DNA of 38,003 nt from Desulfuromonadales bacterium (lineage in GTDB: Bacteria; Desulfobacterota; Desulfuromonadia; Desulfuromonadales; Geopsychrobacteraceae), in assembly GCA_016931615.1 (NCBI GenBank), contig JAFGEL010000008.1, positions 1 to 38,003 of the forward strand, in the 5' to 3' direction. Below are positions 7,112 through 17,259 of this stretch, one piece after another. The notes beneath the pieces were generated by a model that was not told the origin of the DNA, made no database searches, and saw only the letters and a list, made by a program, of their open reading frames with translations. How positions within the stretch are numbered: the first letter of the stretch is position 1; each line of letters begins with the position of its first letter. Made by a program: the position numbers and the translations under genes.

Positions 7112-9250
7112 TTACTTCCCTTCGATCGCATCCAGCGTTTGCTGGCCCGAAACGGTGATCGGTGTGCCCGGGCCAAAAATCTTGGCGGCACCGGCGGCAT
7201 ACAGGGCATCATAGTCCTGGCGGGGAATGACGCCACCGCAGACGACGGCGATATCTTCCGCTCCGAGTTTTTTCAGTTCGGCGACCAGTTGCGGAACCAG
7301 GGTTTTGTGCCCGGCGGCCAGGCTGGAGACACCGACGACATGCACGTCATTTTCGACAGCCATTTTAGCCGCTTCTTCCGGGGTCTGGAACAGTGGACCG
7401 ACGTCGACATCAAAACCGGCGTCAGCGTAGGCCGTCGCCACAACCTTGGCCCCCCGGTCATGTCCGTCCTGGCCCATTTTGGCGATCAGGATGCGCGGCC
7501 GCCGACCTTCCTTGGCGGCAAAGGCGTCAACTCTTTTCTGCAGTTCAGTAAAATCGTTATCTTCACTCACAACCGATCCATATGCTCCAGAAACGAGCCT
7601 GATTTCGGCCTTATGGCGACCGAATGATTTTTCCATAGCGTCAGAAATCTCGCCTACCGAAGCGCGCAGACGGGCAGCCTTGACGCTCAGATCGAGAAGG
7701 TTTCCTGTGCCGCTTTCGCAAGCCTGGGTGATGGCGTCAAGGGCCTGCCGGCAGGCAGTTTCGTCGCGCTCGGCGCGCATCTTGTCAAGGCGGGCGATCT
7801 GTGATTTGCGCACTGCGGTGTTATCGACATCGAGAACCTCGATCGGATCTTCCTTGGTAAGCTTATACTTGTTGACGCCGACGATGACATCGCGGCCGCT
7901 GTCGATGGCAGCCTGTTTTTTCGCCGCCGATTCTTCGATACGCAATTTTGGCATGCCCGATTCGATCGCTTTGGTCATGCCGCCCAGTTCTTCGATCTCG
8001 GCAAGGATTTTTTCCGCTTCCTTGATCAGGTCAGCGGTCAAAGACTCAACATAATAGGAGCCGCCGAGGGGATCGACAACGTTACAGATGCCCGATTCCT
8101 CCTGAATGACCAACTGGGTGTTGCGGGCGATGCGGGCACTGTGATCGGTTGGCAGAGCAATCGCTTCATCCAGCGCATTGGTATGCAGTGACTGGGTGCC
8201 GCCCAGCACGGCAGCCATCGCTTCAATGGTGGTACGGATGACGTTGTTGTACGGGTCCTGCTCGGTCAGTGACCAGCCGCTGGTCTGACAGTGGGTACGC
8301 AGCATGGAAGACTTGGGGTTCTGCGGGTTGAACTGCTTCATCAACTTGGCCCAGAGGAAGCGTGCCGCACGCAATTTTGAAGCTTCCATGAAAAAGTTCA
8401 TGCCGATGGCAAAGAAGAAGGACAGCCGTGGGGCAAAGGCATCGACGTCCAGCCCTTTGGCAATGGCTGCGCGGACATATTCAAGGCCGTCGGCCAGGGT
8501 AAAGGCCAGCTCAAGGGCGTTGTTGGCTCCCGCTTCCTGAATGTGGTAGCCGGAGATCGAGATCGAGTTGAATTTCGGCATGTTCCGGCTGGTGTATTCG
8601 ATGATATCGCCGATGATCCGCATCGATGGTTCCGGGGGATAGATGTAGGTGTTGCGTACCATGAATTCTTTGAGAATGTCATTCTGAATGGTGCCCGCCA
8701 GTTTTTCCTGGGCGACGCCCTGTTCCTCAGCAGCGATGATGTAATTGGCCATGATCGGGAGAACCGCGCCATTCATGGTCATGGACACGGAAACTTTGTC
8801 GAGGGGAATGTCGCTGAAGAGGATTTTCATGTCTTCAACGGAATCGATTGCGACGCCCGCCTTGCCGACATCGCCGACGACCCGGGGATGATCAGAGTCG
8901 TAGCCCCTGTGGGTGGCCAGGTCGAAAGCGACGGAAAGCCCTTGCTGACCGGCGGCCAGGTTGCGTTTGTAGAAGGCGTTTGATTCTTCCGCGGTCGAAA
9001 AACCCGCATACTGGCGGACGGTCCAGGGGCGGCCGGCATACATGGTCGCCATGGGTCCGCGGACGAAAGGAGCCAGACCGGGAAGGGTGTCGGCGGTTTC
9101 CAGGTCGGCCGTGTCTGCCGCTGTGTAGAGGGGCTTGACGGTGATCCCTTCAGGGGTGTCCCATTTGAAATTGGACAGATCGTCTGTCTTCTTTTCTTTT
9201 TTGGCCTGCATCTCCCAGTCGGCCAAGGTTTTCTTTTCAAATGTGCTCAT
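7112..9250 (-). CDS. methylmalonyl-CoA mutase, single-chain catalytic subunit
   Basis: 712 residues, the usual length of the catalytic MCM chain (often named scpA or mcm). The N-terminal TIM barrel carries [20 protein letters not shown] near 65 and [17 protein letters not shown] near 110, typical substrate-channel sequences. The C-terminal cobalamin-binding domain has D595-x-H597-x2-G600 ([12 protein letters not shown]), with H597 the lower axial ligand, plus the later [11 protein letters not shown] and CGGVIP segments. It isomerises (R)-methylmalonyl-CoA and succinyl-CoA using adenosylcobalamin. The ribosome site is GAAGGGA before ATG. It is the first structural gene after the XRE-cupin regulator and is followed by meaB and mce on the same strand. 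Confidence 0.97.
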   Translation of the reverse strand: MSTFEKKTLADWEMQAKKEKKTDDLSNFKWDTPEGITVKPLYTAADTADLETADTLPGLAPFVRGPMATMYAGRPWTVRQYAGFSTAEESNAFYKRNLAAGQQGLSVAFDLATHRGYDSDHPRVVGDVGKAGVAIDSVEDMKILFSDIPLDKVSVSMTMNGAVLPIMANYIIAAEEQGVAQEKLAGTIQNDILKEFMVRNTYIYPPEPSMRIIGDIIEYTSRNMPKFNSISISGYHIQEAGANNALELAFTLADGLEYVRAAIAKGLDVDAFAPRLSFFFAIGMNFFMEASKLRAARFLWAKLMKQFNPQNPKSSMLRTHCQTSGWSLTEQDPYNNVIRTTIEAMAAVLGGTQSLHTNALDEAIALPTDHSARIARNTQLVIQEESGICNVVDPLGGSYYVESLTADLIKEAEKILAEIEELGGMTKAIESGMPKLRIEESAAKKQAAIDSGRDVIVGVNKYKLTKEDPIEVLDVDNTAVRKSQIARLDKMRAERDETACRQALDAITQACESGTGNLLDLSVKAARLRASVGEISDAMEKSFGRHKAEIRLVSGAYGSVVSEDNDFTELQKRVDAFAAKEGRRPRILIAKMGQDGHDRGAKVVATAYADAGFDVDVGPLFQTPEEAAKMAVENDVHVVGVSSLAAGHKTLVPQLVAELKKLGAEDIAVVCGGVIPRQDYDALYAAGAAKIFGPGTPITVSGQQTLDAIEGK

Positions 9251-9284
9251 TGCTGATCCCTTCTTAAATTCAAGTATTTAGAGG

Positions 9285-9376
9285 AATATAGGAGTTAGAA
9301 TTCATGCTTCAGAATAAAAGATTATCGGGTTCATCGGTTTCTCTTCTGAATTCACTGATGCTGTATTCTGAGTTAT
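9285..9376. repeat. imperfect inverted repeat with GAATTC-containing arms
   Basis: The gap between regulator and mutase is mostly an imperfect palindrome. GGAGTTAGAATTCATGCTTC on the left and, on the right read in reverse, AACTCAGAATACAGCATCAG then TGAATTCAGAAG. It may fold in the mutase leader. It looks like a different repeat family from the TAGCCACC elements. Confidence 0.4.
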
Positions 9377-9381
9377 GCGGC

Positions 9382-9942
9382 TTAGCGTGTCACAACCGCG
9401 AGAACCTGAACGGTTTCTCCTTCTTTTGAGAGCAGCCGGTGCCTGACAGTCGAATCAAAATAGACGGCATCCCCTTCTTCTAGGGTGAAACGTTCGTCAT
9501 CGAGGATAATTTCCGCTGAACCTTTCAGGATCAGAAGGAATTCTTCTCCTTCATGATTGTAAAGTGTTTCTTCGGGGGCACGTTCAGTGACAGTCAGGAG
9601 AAACGGCTCCATTTTTTTATTGGTTTTGCGGTACGACAGGGTTTCGTAGGTGTAGCCGTGCTTGGTGCCGTCTTTGGAAATCACTCTGCTGACGACTCTC
9701 CGTTCACTGCGACGGACAACTTCGTAGCGCGTTACGCCTTCCCCCTCTTCGAAGAAAAAACTCATTTTTACGTCGAAGAAGCGCGCTATTTTCGACAGTG
9801 TCGCGATCGGTGGTGAAACATTGTTGTTTTCGATCTGTGAAATCAGGGCGGGGGAAAAGCCGGTTTCGTTGGCGACATCCTGCAACGTGAGTTTTCTCTC
9901 TTTGCGCAGTGCCTTGATTTTTTGGCCGATATCAAATTCCAT
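9382..9942 (-). CDS. XRE-family transcriptional regulator with C-terminal cupin domain
   Basis: 186 residues. Residues 5-60 are a Cro/CI-type helix-turn-helix (IGQKIKALRKERKLTLQDVA, NETGFSPALISQIENNNVSP). Residues about 110-185 form a cupin barrel (EETLYNHEGEEFLLILKGSA, FTLEEGDAVYFDSTVRHRL). Regulators of this layout sense a small ligand in the cupin and often control adjacent metabolic genes. It lies immediately upstream of the methylmalonyl-CoA mutase in the same direction with a 131-base gap, so regulation of the mutase module, and of itself, is a reasonable inference. The ligand cannot be told from sequence. Confidence 0.9.
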   Translation of the reverse strand: MEFDIGQKIKALRKERKLTLQDVANETGFSPALISQIENNNVSPPIATLSKIARFFDVKMSFFFEEGEGVTRYEVVRRSERRVVSRVISKDGTKHGYTYETLSYRKTNKKMEPFLLTVTERAPEETLYNHEGEEFLLILKGSAEIILDDERFTLEEGDAVYFDSTVRHRLLSKEGETVQVLAVVTR

Positions 9943-9983
9943 GAAAATCCTGTGTAACCTGATAAATATAAAAGGTTTTTATA

Positions 9984-10001
9984 TCCGCTTCGTATAGCGG
10001 A
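9984..10001. promoter_or_regulatory. inverted repeat upstream of the XRE-cupin gene, candidate operator
   Basis: TCCGC-TTCGTATA-GCGGA is a 5-bp inverted repeat about 45 bases upstream of the regulator start, within AT-rich promoter-like DNA. Autoregulation by the HTH protein is plausible but unproven. Confidence 0.4.
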
Positions 10002-10264
10002 CATAGGGTTAAATGTCAATTATAAATTTTATTGGGAATAAAAAGACAGAGGATTTTTTAAATGTTGTTTTATGCACGCTCTTTCCCTCAATCGGCGCTC
10101 TGGGGATAATTTTGAGCGACTATTCTTGATGGCCGCGGGGCTTTTGATGTCGTTTCAGTCTTTTAGTTTCCCTGAAGATCAGCAATGAAAATCCCGGCGA
10201 ATGTGTTGTCACCGGAAGGACCGGGAGATTTCCTCAATAAATATCAGCCCATAAGGCGTAAAAA
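10002..10264. other. intergenic stretch between divergent regulator and groES promoters
   Basis: About 260 bases containing no gene I can support and no clear RNA structure. Together with the promoter and leader that follow it separates the divergent XRE-cupin and groES genes. Confidence 0.5.
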
Positions 10265-10269
10265 ATTGC

Positions 10270-10297
10270 TTGACAATCTTTAATCGCTGACTATTAT
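10270..10297 (+). promoter_or_regulatory. sigma-70-type promoter of groES-groEL
   Basis: TTGACA at 10270-10275 and TATTAT at 10292-10297 with 16 bases between. The expected start near 10304 falls at the edge of the CIRCE operator, as usual for HrcA-controlled heat-shock operons. Confidence 0.8.
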
Positions 10298-10306
10298 TGT
10301 CCGTTG

Positions 10307-10333
10307 TTAGCACTCAAACTAATCGAGTGCTAA
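10307..10333. promoter_or_regulatory. CIRCE operator (HrcA binding site)
   Basis: A perfect CIRCE element: TTAGCACTC, nine bases, GAGTGCTAA. It overlaps the start of transcription of groES-groEL. HrcA represses through this site, and GroEL itself helps HrcA fold, which closes the feedback loop. hrcA is not in this window. Confidence 0.97.
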
Positions 10334-10449
10334 CAATTGCTGAATTGGTAGTCGTGAGTGGACAACGGACTTGTCGTCTGCTCATTCGTCCCCGATCAAT
10401 TTTATATGGCCTTCGGCCCACATATTGAAAGTGAAAGGAGTTACAAAGA

Positions 10450-10740
10450 ATGAACATCAGACCATTGCAGGATCGTATTATTGTTGAGCGTGTTGAAGAA
10501 GAAACCAAAACTGCAGGGGGGATCATCATTCCCGATACCGTATCCAAAGAAAAGCCCCAGCAAGGAAAGGTCATTGCTGCCGGTAAGGGCAAAGTCACTC
10601 CTGAAGGTAAGGTTCTGCCTCTGGACGTCAAAGCAGGCGACACTGTTCTGTTCGGCAAATATGCCGGTAGTGAGATCAAGGTTGACGGTCAAGAATATCT
10701 GATTATGCGTGAGGATGACATCCTCGGTGTTGTCGAATAG
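10450..10740 (+). CDS. groES: co-chaperonin GroES
   Basis: 96 residues, the standard Cpn10 length. The N-terminus is [20 protein letters not shown]. The mobile loop that touches GroEL is [20 protein letters not shown] at about 18-37, and the C-terminal strand is [15 protein letters not shown]. It forms the heptameric lid of the GroEL chamber in the cytoplasm. The ribosome site is AAAGGAG. It is the first gene of the operon, with groEL 163 bases downstream and no terminator between. Confidence 0.98.
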   Translation: MNIRPLQDRIIVERVEEETKTAGGIIIPDTVSKEKPQQGKVIAAGKGKVTPEGKVLPLDVKAGDTVLFGKYAGSEIKVDGQEYLIMREDDILGVVE

Positions 10741-10813
10741 TTCTGACTTTGCGTTTACCTTTCGGCGGAGTCGCCGGGTTGCTCAAATGCTTACGTCATT
10801 TTATCGATGATGA

Positions 10814-12544
<1,731 letters not shown>

Positions 12545-12569
12545 TAAAAGCCGTTCCCTGGTAAAACAG

Positions 12570-12603
12570 AAAGCCCCGCTGATTCATTTCAGCGGGGCTT
12601 TCT
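12570..12603 (+). terminator. intrinsic terminator of groES-groEL
   Basis: Stem AAAGCCCCGCTGA with an ATTC-containing loop and TCAGCGGGGCTTT, then TCTTATTATT. The A-rich left flank also allows use by the minus-strand gene ending at 12663. Confidence 0.9.
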
Positions 12604-12662
12604 TATTATTATGGTGTCGGCAATTCGATCTTTCAGCGTTTAGCGTATTGGGGCGTGCGTTT

Positions 12663-13640
12663 TTAGCGCAAAAGCAATGGGAGAGACTGCTCTCGGGGCA
12701 TGGGAGTCACCCAGAGGATCGATTGATCATCACCCGTCATACACAGGACCTCGACGCTGGGTTGATCCTTGCCTTTGCCGTAAGACGCGACGATTCGTGC
12801 CGCTGATTGCAGGTTTTCAGCAGTGGCCGCGCCGCAGAAAACCCCCAGTGGTCCGCTGAAATTAAGACAGCGCATTTTTATCTGATCGGGACGCGCCAGT
12901 TGCTGTAGCTTATCGTTGTCTATTTTATGACGTCCAACGATCAGTTTTGCATCGGGCGATATGCGAAACTGGCGGCCGGCTTTGAGCAGTTCGACCTCTT
13001 GAACCGTGGCCTCGGGATGATATTTGAGCAGATCACGCAGCTGGTTGGAAAAGCCCTCCTCGGTCAGTAGACAGCCTCCGGCCGAGGGCGGGTAATCGAT
13101 ATATCCCCAGGCTTTGGCCAGGGCCTGCTGAGGTTTACGTGACCGGCCCTGGAGATCGAGCAGCTGTTCGCGATCGACCAGTCCGGAAGCTTCCATGGGT
13201 GTGACGGGCAGGCGTCTGGCGCTCAAAGGACGCAGAACCCGCTCGGGATACCCGGACAGTTTAGCCACGGCTTTCAGGGCATTGGCGTTCTGGCTCATGG
13301 GCCTTTGCCCCAGAACTTCGCCGGAAAAAAGAAAATCAAAACCGTTACGGGCCATATACTCGCCGGCCAGGTGGAACATCATGGCGTGACAGTCGATACA
13401 GGGATTCATGTTGCGACCATATCCATACCGGGGAGCTTTAAGCATTTCCAGATGAATGTCCCCGATGTTCTGGATAATCAGCGGGTGACCGATAAGATCG
13501 GCTGCTTTTTGGGCTTTCTCAGCATCAAAAAAAGGGGTCTCAAAGGCGATTCCGGTGACTTCGATCCCCTGGCGTTGCAATGTCATGACGGCGAGGCTGC
13601 TGTCGAGACCGCCGGAAACCAGTCCGAGTGCTTTGCTCAT
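12663..13640 (-). CDS. PP-loop ATPase, ThiI/MnmA-like tRNA sulfur-transferase family
   Basis: 325 residues. The N-terminal PP-loop SGGLDSS (9-15) marks an ATP-pyrophosphatase that adenylates its substrate. C81-x2-C84 (NPCIDC) and a third cysteine, C190 (SAGGCLLT), are arranged like enzymes that use three cysteines to bind a [4Fe-4S] cluster for tRNA thiolation. The C-terminal third (DAKLIVGRHKIDNDKLQQLA) resembles an NFACT-R-like module (DUF814 type). The likely role is tRNA or sulfur-carrier thiolation, possibly 4-thiouridine, but no rhodanese or THUMP domain is present, so this is not a classical ThiI. The start is supported by GGAG 8 bases upstream. It appears to be transcribed alone. Confidence 0.8.
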   Translation of the reverse strand: MSKALGLVSGGLDSSLAVMTLQRQGIEVTGIAFETPFFDAEKAQKAADLIGHPLIIQNIGDIHLEMLKAPRYGYGRNMNPCIDCHAMMFHLAGEYMARNGFDFLFSGEVLGQRPMSQNANALKAVAKLSGYPERVLRPLSARRLPVTPMEASGLVDREQLLDLQGRSRKPQQALAKAWGYIDYPPSAGGCLLTEEGFSNQLRDLLKYHPEATVQEVELLKAGRQFRISPDAKLIVGRHKIDNDKLQQLARPDQIKMRCLNFSGPLGVFCGAATAENLQSAARIVASYGKGKDQPSVEVLCMTGDDQSILWVTPMPREQSLPLLLR

Positions 13641-13825
13641 GTAAAACTCCGGGAAATCATTTTATCGAAAGCTTGGTCCCGCATTCTTTTCGTTGAAGGC
13701 TGAACTGAAGTCAGCGAACTTGAAACAACAGCACAGAAACTGAAGCTTTGGGATAACAGCGGCATTGAATCGAGAGAGTGAGGCTGAAAGGAGTAAAATT
13801 TCACATCGTTGAAGATAAGTGAAAA

Positions 13826-13847
13826 CGGGGAGATCTTGTTCTCCCCA
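13826..13847 (-). terminator. hairpin downstream of tatA, weak intrinsic terminator
   Basis: GGGGAGA and TCTCCCC form a stem; on the minus strand it is followed by GTTTTC, a poor T tract. It is about 24 bases after the tatA stop. Confidence 0.5.
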
Positions 13848-13870
13848 TTCCGGGTATGAAAGTTACAAAC

Positions 13871-14080
13871 TCAGGCGTCTTTTTTGTCGGTGTTGTTTTT
13901 CTCGGGGATTTCTTCAATTTTGCCCTCTTCGATCTCTTCATCGCTTTCATTGACGCCTTTTTTGAAGTTACGCAAGCCCTTTCCCAAGGCGCTGCCGACC
14001 TGCGGCAACTTTCCGGCGCCGAAAATAATCATCACCAGCACCAGTATGATCAGCAGTTCCTGTGTTCCTAAGCCAAACAT
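13871..14080 (-). CDS. tatA: Sec-independent translocase subunit TatA/E
   Basis: 69 residues from MFGLGTQELLIILVLVMIIF, with GGGAGG upstream; an in-frame ATG further upstream at 14134 has no support. It shows the classical TatA layout: a short N-terminal membrane helix (ELLIILVLVMIIF), the FGAGKLP hinge, an amphipathic helix (QVGSALGKGLRNFKKGV) and a charged acidic tail (SDEEIEEGKIEEIPEKNN). It forms the pore that lets folded twin-arginine substrates cross the inner membrane. No tatC or tatB is adjacent, so the other subunits must be elsewhere. Confidence 0.95.
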   Translation of the reverse strand: MFGLGTQELLIILVLVMIIFGAGKLPQVGSALGKGLRNFKKGVNESDEEIEEGKIEEIPEKNNTDKKDA

Positions 14081-14295
14081 TGAAGCCTCCCTTTTATGCG
14101 GATAAAACCTGTCATGTTGATTTGAGACTGACAAACATACACTGGATGTCGTAAAAAAACAACGAAAGTTACAGCCACGAAAGCCGAAGAGAGTATGGAC
14201 AGGGGAAGGCTTCCAGGTTGTTGACGGCAGAGTTCTTCCAGGTCTTGGGCAGAAAAAATAGTTATGACTGTTTCTCTGAATAATCGGATCGGGCT

Positions 14296-15291
14296 GTGGA
14301 GAGCTTTAAACACTTAAACCGGTTGTTGATGATTGCTGCGGTCGTGGTTCTGTGCCTGCCGTTGTACGACATGGTTTATATTTATCCATCAACTCTGAAC
14401 CTGTTGACTGAGTCCTTACGTCGGGATGCTGAAGGATTGGCCGCTTGTTTTATCGATGACTCGCTTCTGGCCGTCGATGAGATCCGGACATTACAACACT
14501 TAAGTCGTATCAAGGAGTCGCTTCGGCTGGTTGAGTTGACAGTGCGCAATTCCCGTGGAGAGTTGCTGGGCTCAACCTGCGCAGATGTTCCGCCGCGGAT
14601 CAATTTTCCTGCCCTGCCTCTGTTGCAGCAAGGCAGGACTTTTTCCCGTAATCTGACGGTTGCTTCTAAGGTGCAAGGCGGGGTGATGTCTCTGGTAGAG
14701 GTTCAAGTGCCGATGCTTGTCCAGGGACAGCTTGACAGGGTTGTTATCCTGACCCGGGATGTCAGTCCGTTCAGGGCGGTGTTGGAACGGGAAATTTCAA
14801 AGGCGACGATTTTTCTGCTGGCTGTCTGTGGAATCTTTCTGGCGTTGATCTTGATGGTGGCGCGCATGATGCGCAAAACTGTTCAATTGCAGTACGCAAG
14901 TGAGGCCGACTTGTCGGAAAGTCGCGCTGAACTGGAACATAAACATCGGGAACTGGAACAGTTGTTTAATCAGGTCGAACAGGCTAAATACGAGTGGCAG
15001 TGTGCACTCGACTGTATTGATGACATGATTCTGCTGATTGATGAAGAAGGGCTGATCAGGCGTTGTAATGATGCCTTGGTGCGTTTTCTCGGGTGTTCAT
15101 ATCTGAACGTTCTGGGAAAAAACTGGAGACAGGTGCTGAAGGTTGATGACCGGGGAATGATTTCCCTCAATCGCCAGAACGGGCAGGTTTATCATCAGCA
15201 GAATGGTGTCTGGCTGCAGCTTGAATTTTATCCCTACGCAACCGAACAGCCCCAGAGGCTGACAGTCCTCAGAATCAGGAAGCAGGGATAA
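14296..15291 (+). CDS. membrane sensor protein with periplasmic region and cytoplasmic PAS domain
   Basis: 331 residues. An in-frame TAA at 14281 limits the frame, and the GTG at 14296 lets the first membrane helix (LMIAAVVVLCLPLYDMVYIY) start at about residue 11. A periplasmic part (about 33-165) is followed by a second helix (ATIFLLAVCGIFLALILMVA), a coiled coil (ESRAELEHKHRELEQLFNQV) and a PAS domain (DCIDDMILLIDEEGLIRRCN onwards). There is no kinase, GGDEF or methyl-accepting output domain. It either signals through a partner or is the sensor half of a histidine kinase that has lost its catalytic part. The ligand is unknown. It is divergent from tatA. Confidence 0.8.
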   Translation: MESFKHLNRLLMIAAVVVLCLPLYDMVYIYPSTLNLLTESLRRDAEGLAACFIDDSLLAVDEIRTLQHLSRIKESLRLVELTVRNSRGELLGSTCADVPPRINFPALPLLQQGRTFSRNLTVASKVQGGVMSLVEVQVPMLVQGQLDRVVILTRDVSPFRAVLEREISKATIFLLAVCGIFLALILMVARMMRKTVQLQYASEADLSESRAELEHKHRELEQLFNQVEQAKYEWQCALDCIDDMILLIDEEGLIRRCNDALVRFLGCSYLNVLGKNWRQVLKVDDRGMISLNRQNGQVYHQQNGVWLQLEFYPYATEQPQRLTVLRIRKQG

Positions 15292-15321
15292 CGGCCGGTT
15301 GAAGTTCCAGTGAAAAATAAA

Positions 15322-15356
15322 AAGCCCGGTGATGGAGGGGGGGTATCACCGGGCTT
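15322..15356 (-). terminator. strong hairpin with T tract on the minus strand
   Basis: AAGCCCGGTGAT and ATCACCGGGCTT form a perfect 12-bp stem around a loop with seven consecutive G (15337-15343). On the minus strand the stem is followed by TTTTTATTTTTC, so termination is best in that direction. It sits just after the plus-strand sensor gene, where no minus-strand gene ends. On the plus strand the flank is CCAG, with no T tract. Confidence 0.65.
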
Positions 15357-15471
15357 CCAGATGAACATGTCATCTGTTATCTTTCTTATAGTGGATGGCG
15401 GATTTTCGGTCAAGTCTGAAATCAATTTGCCGCAGGGCTTAACGCGTTTTTTAACCAAGCAGGGGGTTGAA

Positions 15472-15693
15472 GTGAAAAGATCTCTGATCCAAGTAGTCTA
15501 TCTTGACGGAACAGAAAGTACCGTCAGTAACGATGTTCTGGATGTCCTGATCGCGACGGAAAAAATTTTGCGTTTTCGACGCGCTGATGGTTGGGTTGAT
15601 ATTATTCGAGGGAATGCGCAGCTTCGGGATTACAGGAGCGACGGTGGTTACAAGGGGCCGGAGCGGCGCTCCCCCTGGCCGGTCAAGAAATAG
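15472..15693 (+). CDS. small conserved hypothetical protein, DNA/RNA-unrelated basic tail (GPERR)
   Basis: 73 residues if started at the GTG at 15472 after AGGGGG; the open frame extends upstream to 15310 but would then begin inside the 15322-15356 hairpin. The start MKRSLIQVVYLDGTESTVSN and the C-terminal KGPERRSPWPVKK are neat and look like a small beta-rich protein with a basic tail. I recall similar short proteins ending in GPERR in Geobacter-type genomes but cannot verify the family. No catalytic motif or membrane segment is visible. It lies between the PAS sensor and the convergent dksA-like gene. Confidence 0.6.
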   Translation: MKRSLIQVVYLDGTESTVSNDVLDVLIATEKILRFRRADGWVDIIRGNAQLRDYRSDGGYKGPERRSPWPVKK

Positions 15694-15739
15694 CGCTTAA
15701 GCCGGACCGTTCGTTTTTGATTCTCTCATGGAATTTTGT

Positions 15740-16096
15740 CTAGCCGATCCTCTCCTGGCGTTCCTGTTCGGTTTTGCATTCGATACACAGAGTTGTCACC
15801 GGACGGGCCCTTAAACGTTCAACGCCGATCGGCTCCTCACAAGACTCGCAAAGACCAAAGGTCCCATCGTCGATTCTGGCCAGTGCCTCACGGATCTTGT
15901 TGATCAGTTTGCGTTCGCGATCACGAATGCGTAATTCAAAATTTCGGTCGGACTCGAGTGATGCGCGATCCGTCGGATCGGGGAAGTTGGTTTTTTCCTC
16001 GGTCATTTCTGAGACTGTTTTTCCCGCTTCCTGCAACAGGGACTCGAGCTGCTGATTCAACAGATCTTTGAATTCCGCCAAGGTTTTTTTATTCAT
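15740..16096 (-). CDS. dksA: DksA/TraR-family zinc-finger protein
   Basis: About 118 residues from MNKKTLAEFKDLLNQQLESL; two other ATGs lie up to 21 bases upstream and cannot be excluded. A long N-terminal coiled coil (residues about 5-80) contains the acidic tip NFPDPTDRASLESD, placed like the DxxDxA catalytic tip of DksA. A C4 zinc finger follows, C-x2-C (CESC) and C-x2-C (CIEC). DksA-type proteins enter the RNA polymerase secondary channel and, with ppGpp, retune transcription. It is last in a minus-strand series after radA, moaC and the membrane PH-like gene. Confidence 0.92.
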   Translation of the reverse strand: MNKKTLAEFKDLLNQQLESLLQEAGKTVSEMTEEKTNFPDPTDRASLESDRNFELRIRDRERKLINKIREALARIDDGTFGLCESCEEPIGVERLRARPVTTLCIECKTEQERQERIG

Positions 16097-16142
16097 AGTT
16101 CCCATCCTTCCCTGCATATCGTTCTTGAGGCCACTATTAATA

Positions 16143-16664
16143 TCAGAACGCGCCCCTGAGTTGAACGAAAATAATCAGGCTGAGCACGGCGACCGCAAGC
16201 CATGCAGAAAAAACGTCACTGCATTTTTTCGGAGGATTTTCCGCCAGGAGTCTGGTTTCGTCACTGACGACCGTTTCCGGGGCACTTTGAACCAACTGTT
16301 TCAACATCAGCCCGAAACTCTCATAGCTGTTGGAAAGAATCAAAAAATCATTCTCACTGCTCAGGCTGATGAAAGCTCTTTTGCGGACCTGAATGGTATC
16401 GACGGCGGTCAGATCGGAAAAGTTCATGCGTTTCGTGCGCAGTAACTTGTTGACCTGGACCGACTGATCATTGACCAGGACCTTGCGCGTCAGGCTTTCG
16501 ACAAAAATAATACAGACCGGGACAAGAAAAGCACCAAGAATGATGATTTTGGCGACAGGTAAATGAACCAGCAATGCCGAGGCCAGCAGAACGAAGCTTA
16601 ACAGGACAACCAGCCCCAATGGCAGCAGAAAGCTTTTTCGGATGCTGTATGTTGAGGAATCCAT
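16143..16664 (-). CDS. membrane protein with PH-like domain
   Basis: 173 residues starting MDSSTYSIRKSFLLPLGLVV; a longer frame to 16826 would overlap moaC heavily. Two membrane helices at the N-terminus (LLPLGLVVLLSFVLLASALL and AKIIILGAFLVPVCIIFVES) are followed by a cytoplasmic region that resembles bacterial PH-like domains (TRKVLVNDQSVQVNKLLRTK through RKRAFISLSSENDFLILSNS). A third helix (AWLAVAVLSLIIFVQL) closes the protein. Function unknown. It sits between moaC and dksA on the same strand with gaps of 100 and 46 bases, so co-transcription is likely. Confidence 0.75.
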   Translation of the reverse strand: MDSSTYSIRKSFLLPLGLVVLLSFVLLASALLVHLPVAKIIILGAFLVPVCIIFVESLTRKVLVNDQSVQVNKLLRTKRMNFSDLTAVDTIQVRKRAFISLSSENDFLILSNSYESFGLMLKQLVQSAPETVVSDETRLLAENPPKKCSDVFSAWLAVAVLSLIIFVQLRGAF

Positions 16665-16764
16665 AAATAAACCGACCTGTCCCTGACAGTGTTTGAGAAG
16701 GTAAAAAATATTCAATGGCAGAGAATTTATCAGGTCTGACGGTTTTTGCCAACCATCAGCTGGG

Positions 16765-17244
16765 TTATTCTCTGACGAAGGTTCCGCTTTTGCCGCCACT
16801 TTTTTTCTGCAGACAAATGTTTTCAATGAGCATTCTTTTGTCGATGGCCTTGCACATGTCGTAGATGGTCAGTGCAGCAACAGAAACAGCGGTCAGGGCT
16901 TCCATCTCCACTCCGGTCTGACCGCTAACCCTGGCGGTAGCAGTAATGGTGACCCGTCCCTGGGGTTGATCGCACTCAAAATCGATGCCGACATGGGTCA
17001 AAGCCAGGGGGTGGCAGAGAGGGATCAGTGCTGAGGTCTGTTTGGCTCCCATGATTCCGGCCAGCCGGGCAACGGCAAAGACATCCCCCTTGTTGATGCG
17101 CCGGTCGAGGATGTGCTGCAAGGTGTCCGGTTCCATGCGGATGGTGCCGGAGGCCACAGCTTCTCTCGAGGTCAGGGGTTTGTCACCGATATCGACCATA
17201 ACGGCCTGCCCCTGTTGATCAAAATGAGTCAAATCATCGGACAT
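16765..17244 (-). CDS. moaC: cyclic pyranopterin monophosphate synthase MoaC
   Basis: 159 residues, the usual length. Conserved segments: [20 protein letters not shown] near 17-36, [37 protein letters not shown] near 73 and [20 protein letters not shown] near 109, with [10 protein letters not shown] after it. These hold the active-site His, Glu, Asp and Lys of the family. It converts the MoaA product to cyclic pyranopterin phosphate in molybdenum-cofactor synthesis. It is 15 bases downstream of radA with GGAG before the ATG. No other moa gene is in the window. Confidence 0.97.
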   Translation of the reverse strand: MSDDLTHFDQQGQAVMVDIGDKPLTSREAVASGTIRMEPDTLQHILDRRINKGDVFAVARLAGIMGAKQTSALIPLCHPLALTHVGIDFECDQPQGRVTITATARVSGQTGVEMEALTAVSVAALTIYDMCKAIDKRMLIENICLQKKSGGKSGTFVRE

Positions 17245-17259
17245 GGACGAATCTCCGGG

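Noticed and set aside
9251..9381. Cobalamin riboswitch before the B12-dependent mutase
   Set aside because: The gap is only 131 bases, holds an imperfect palindrome and shows no B12-box-like sequence.
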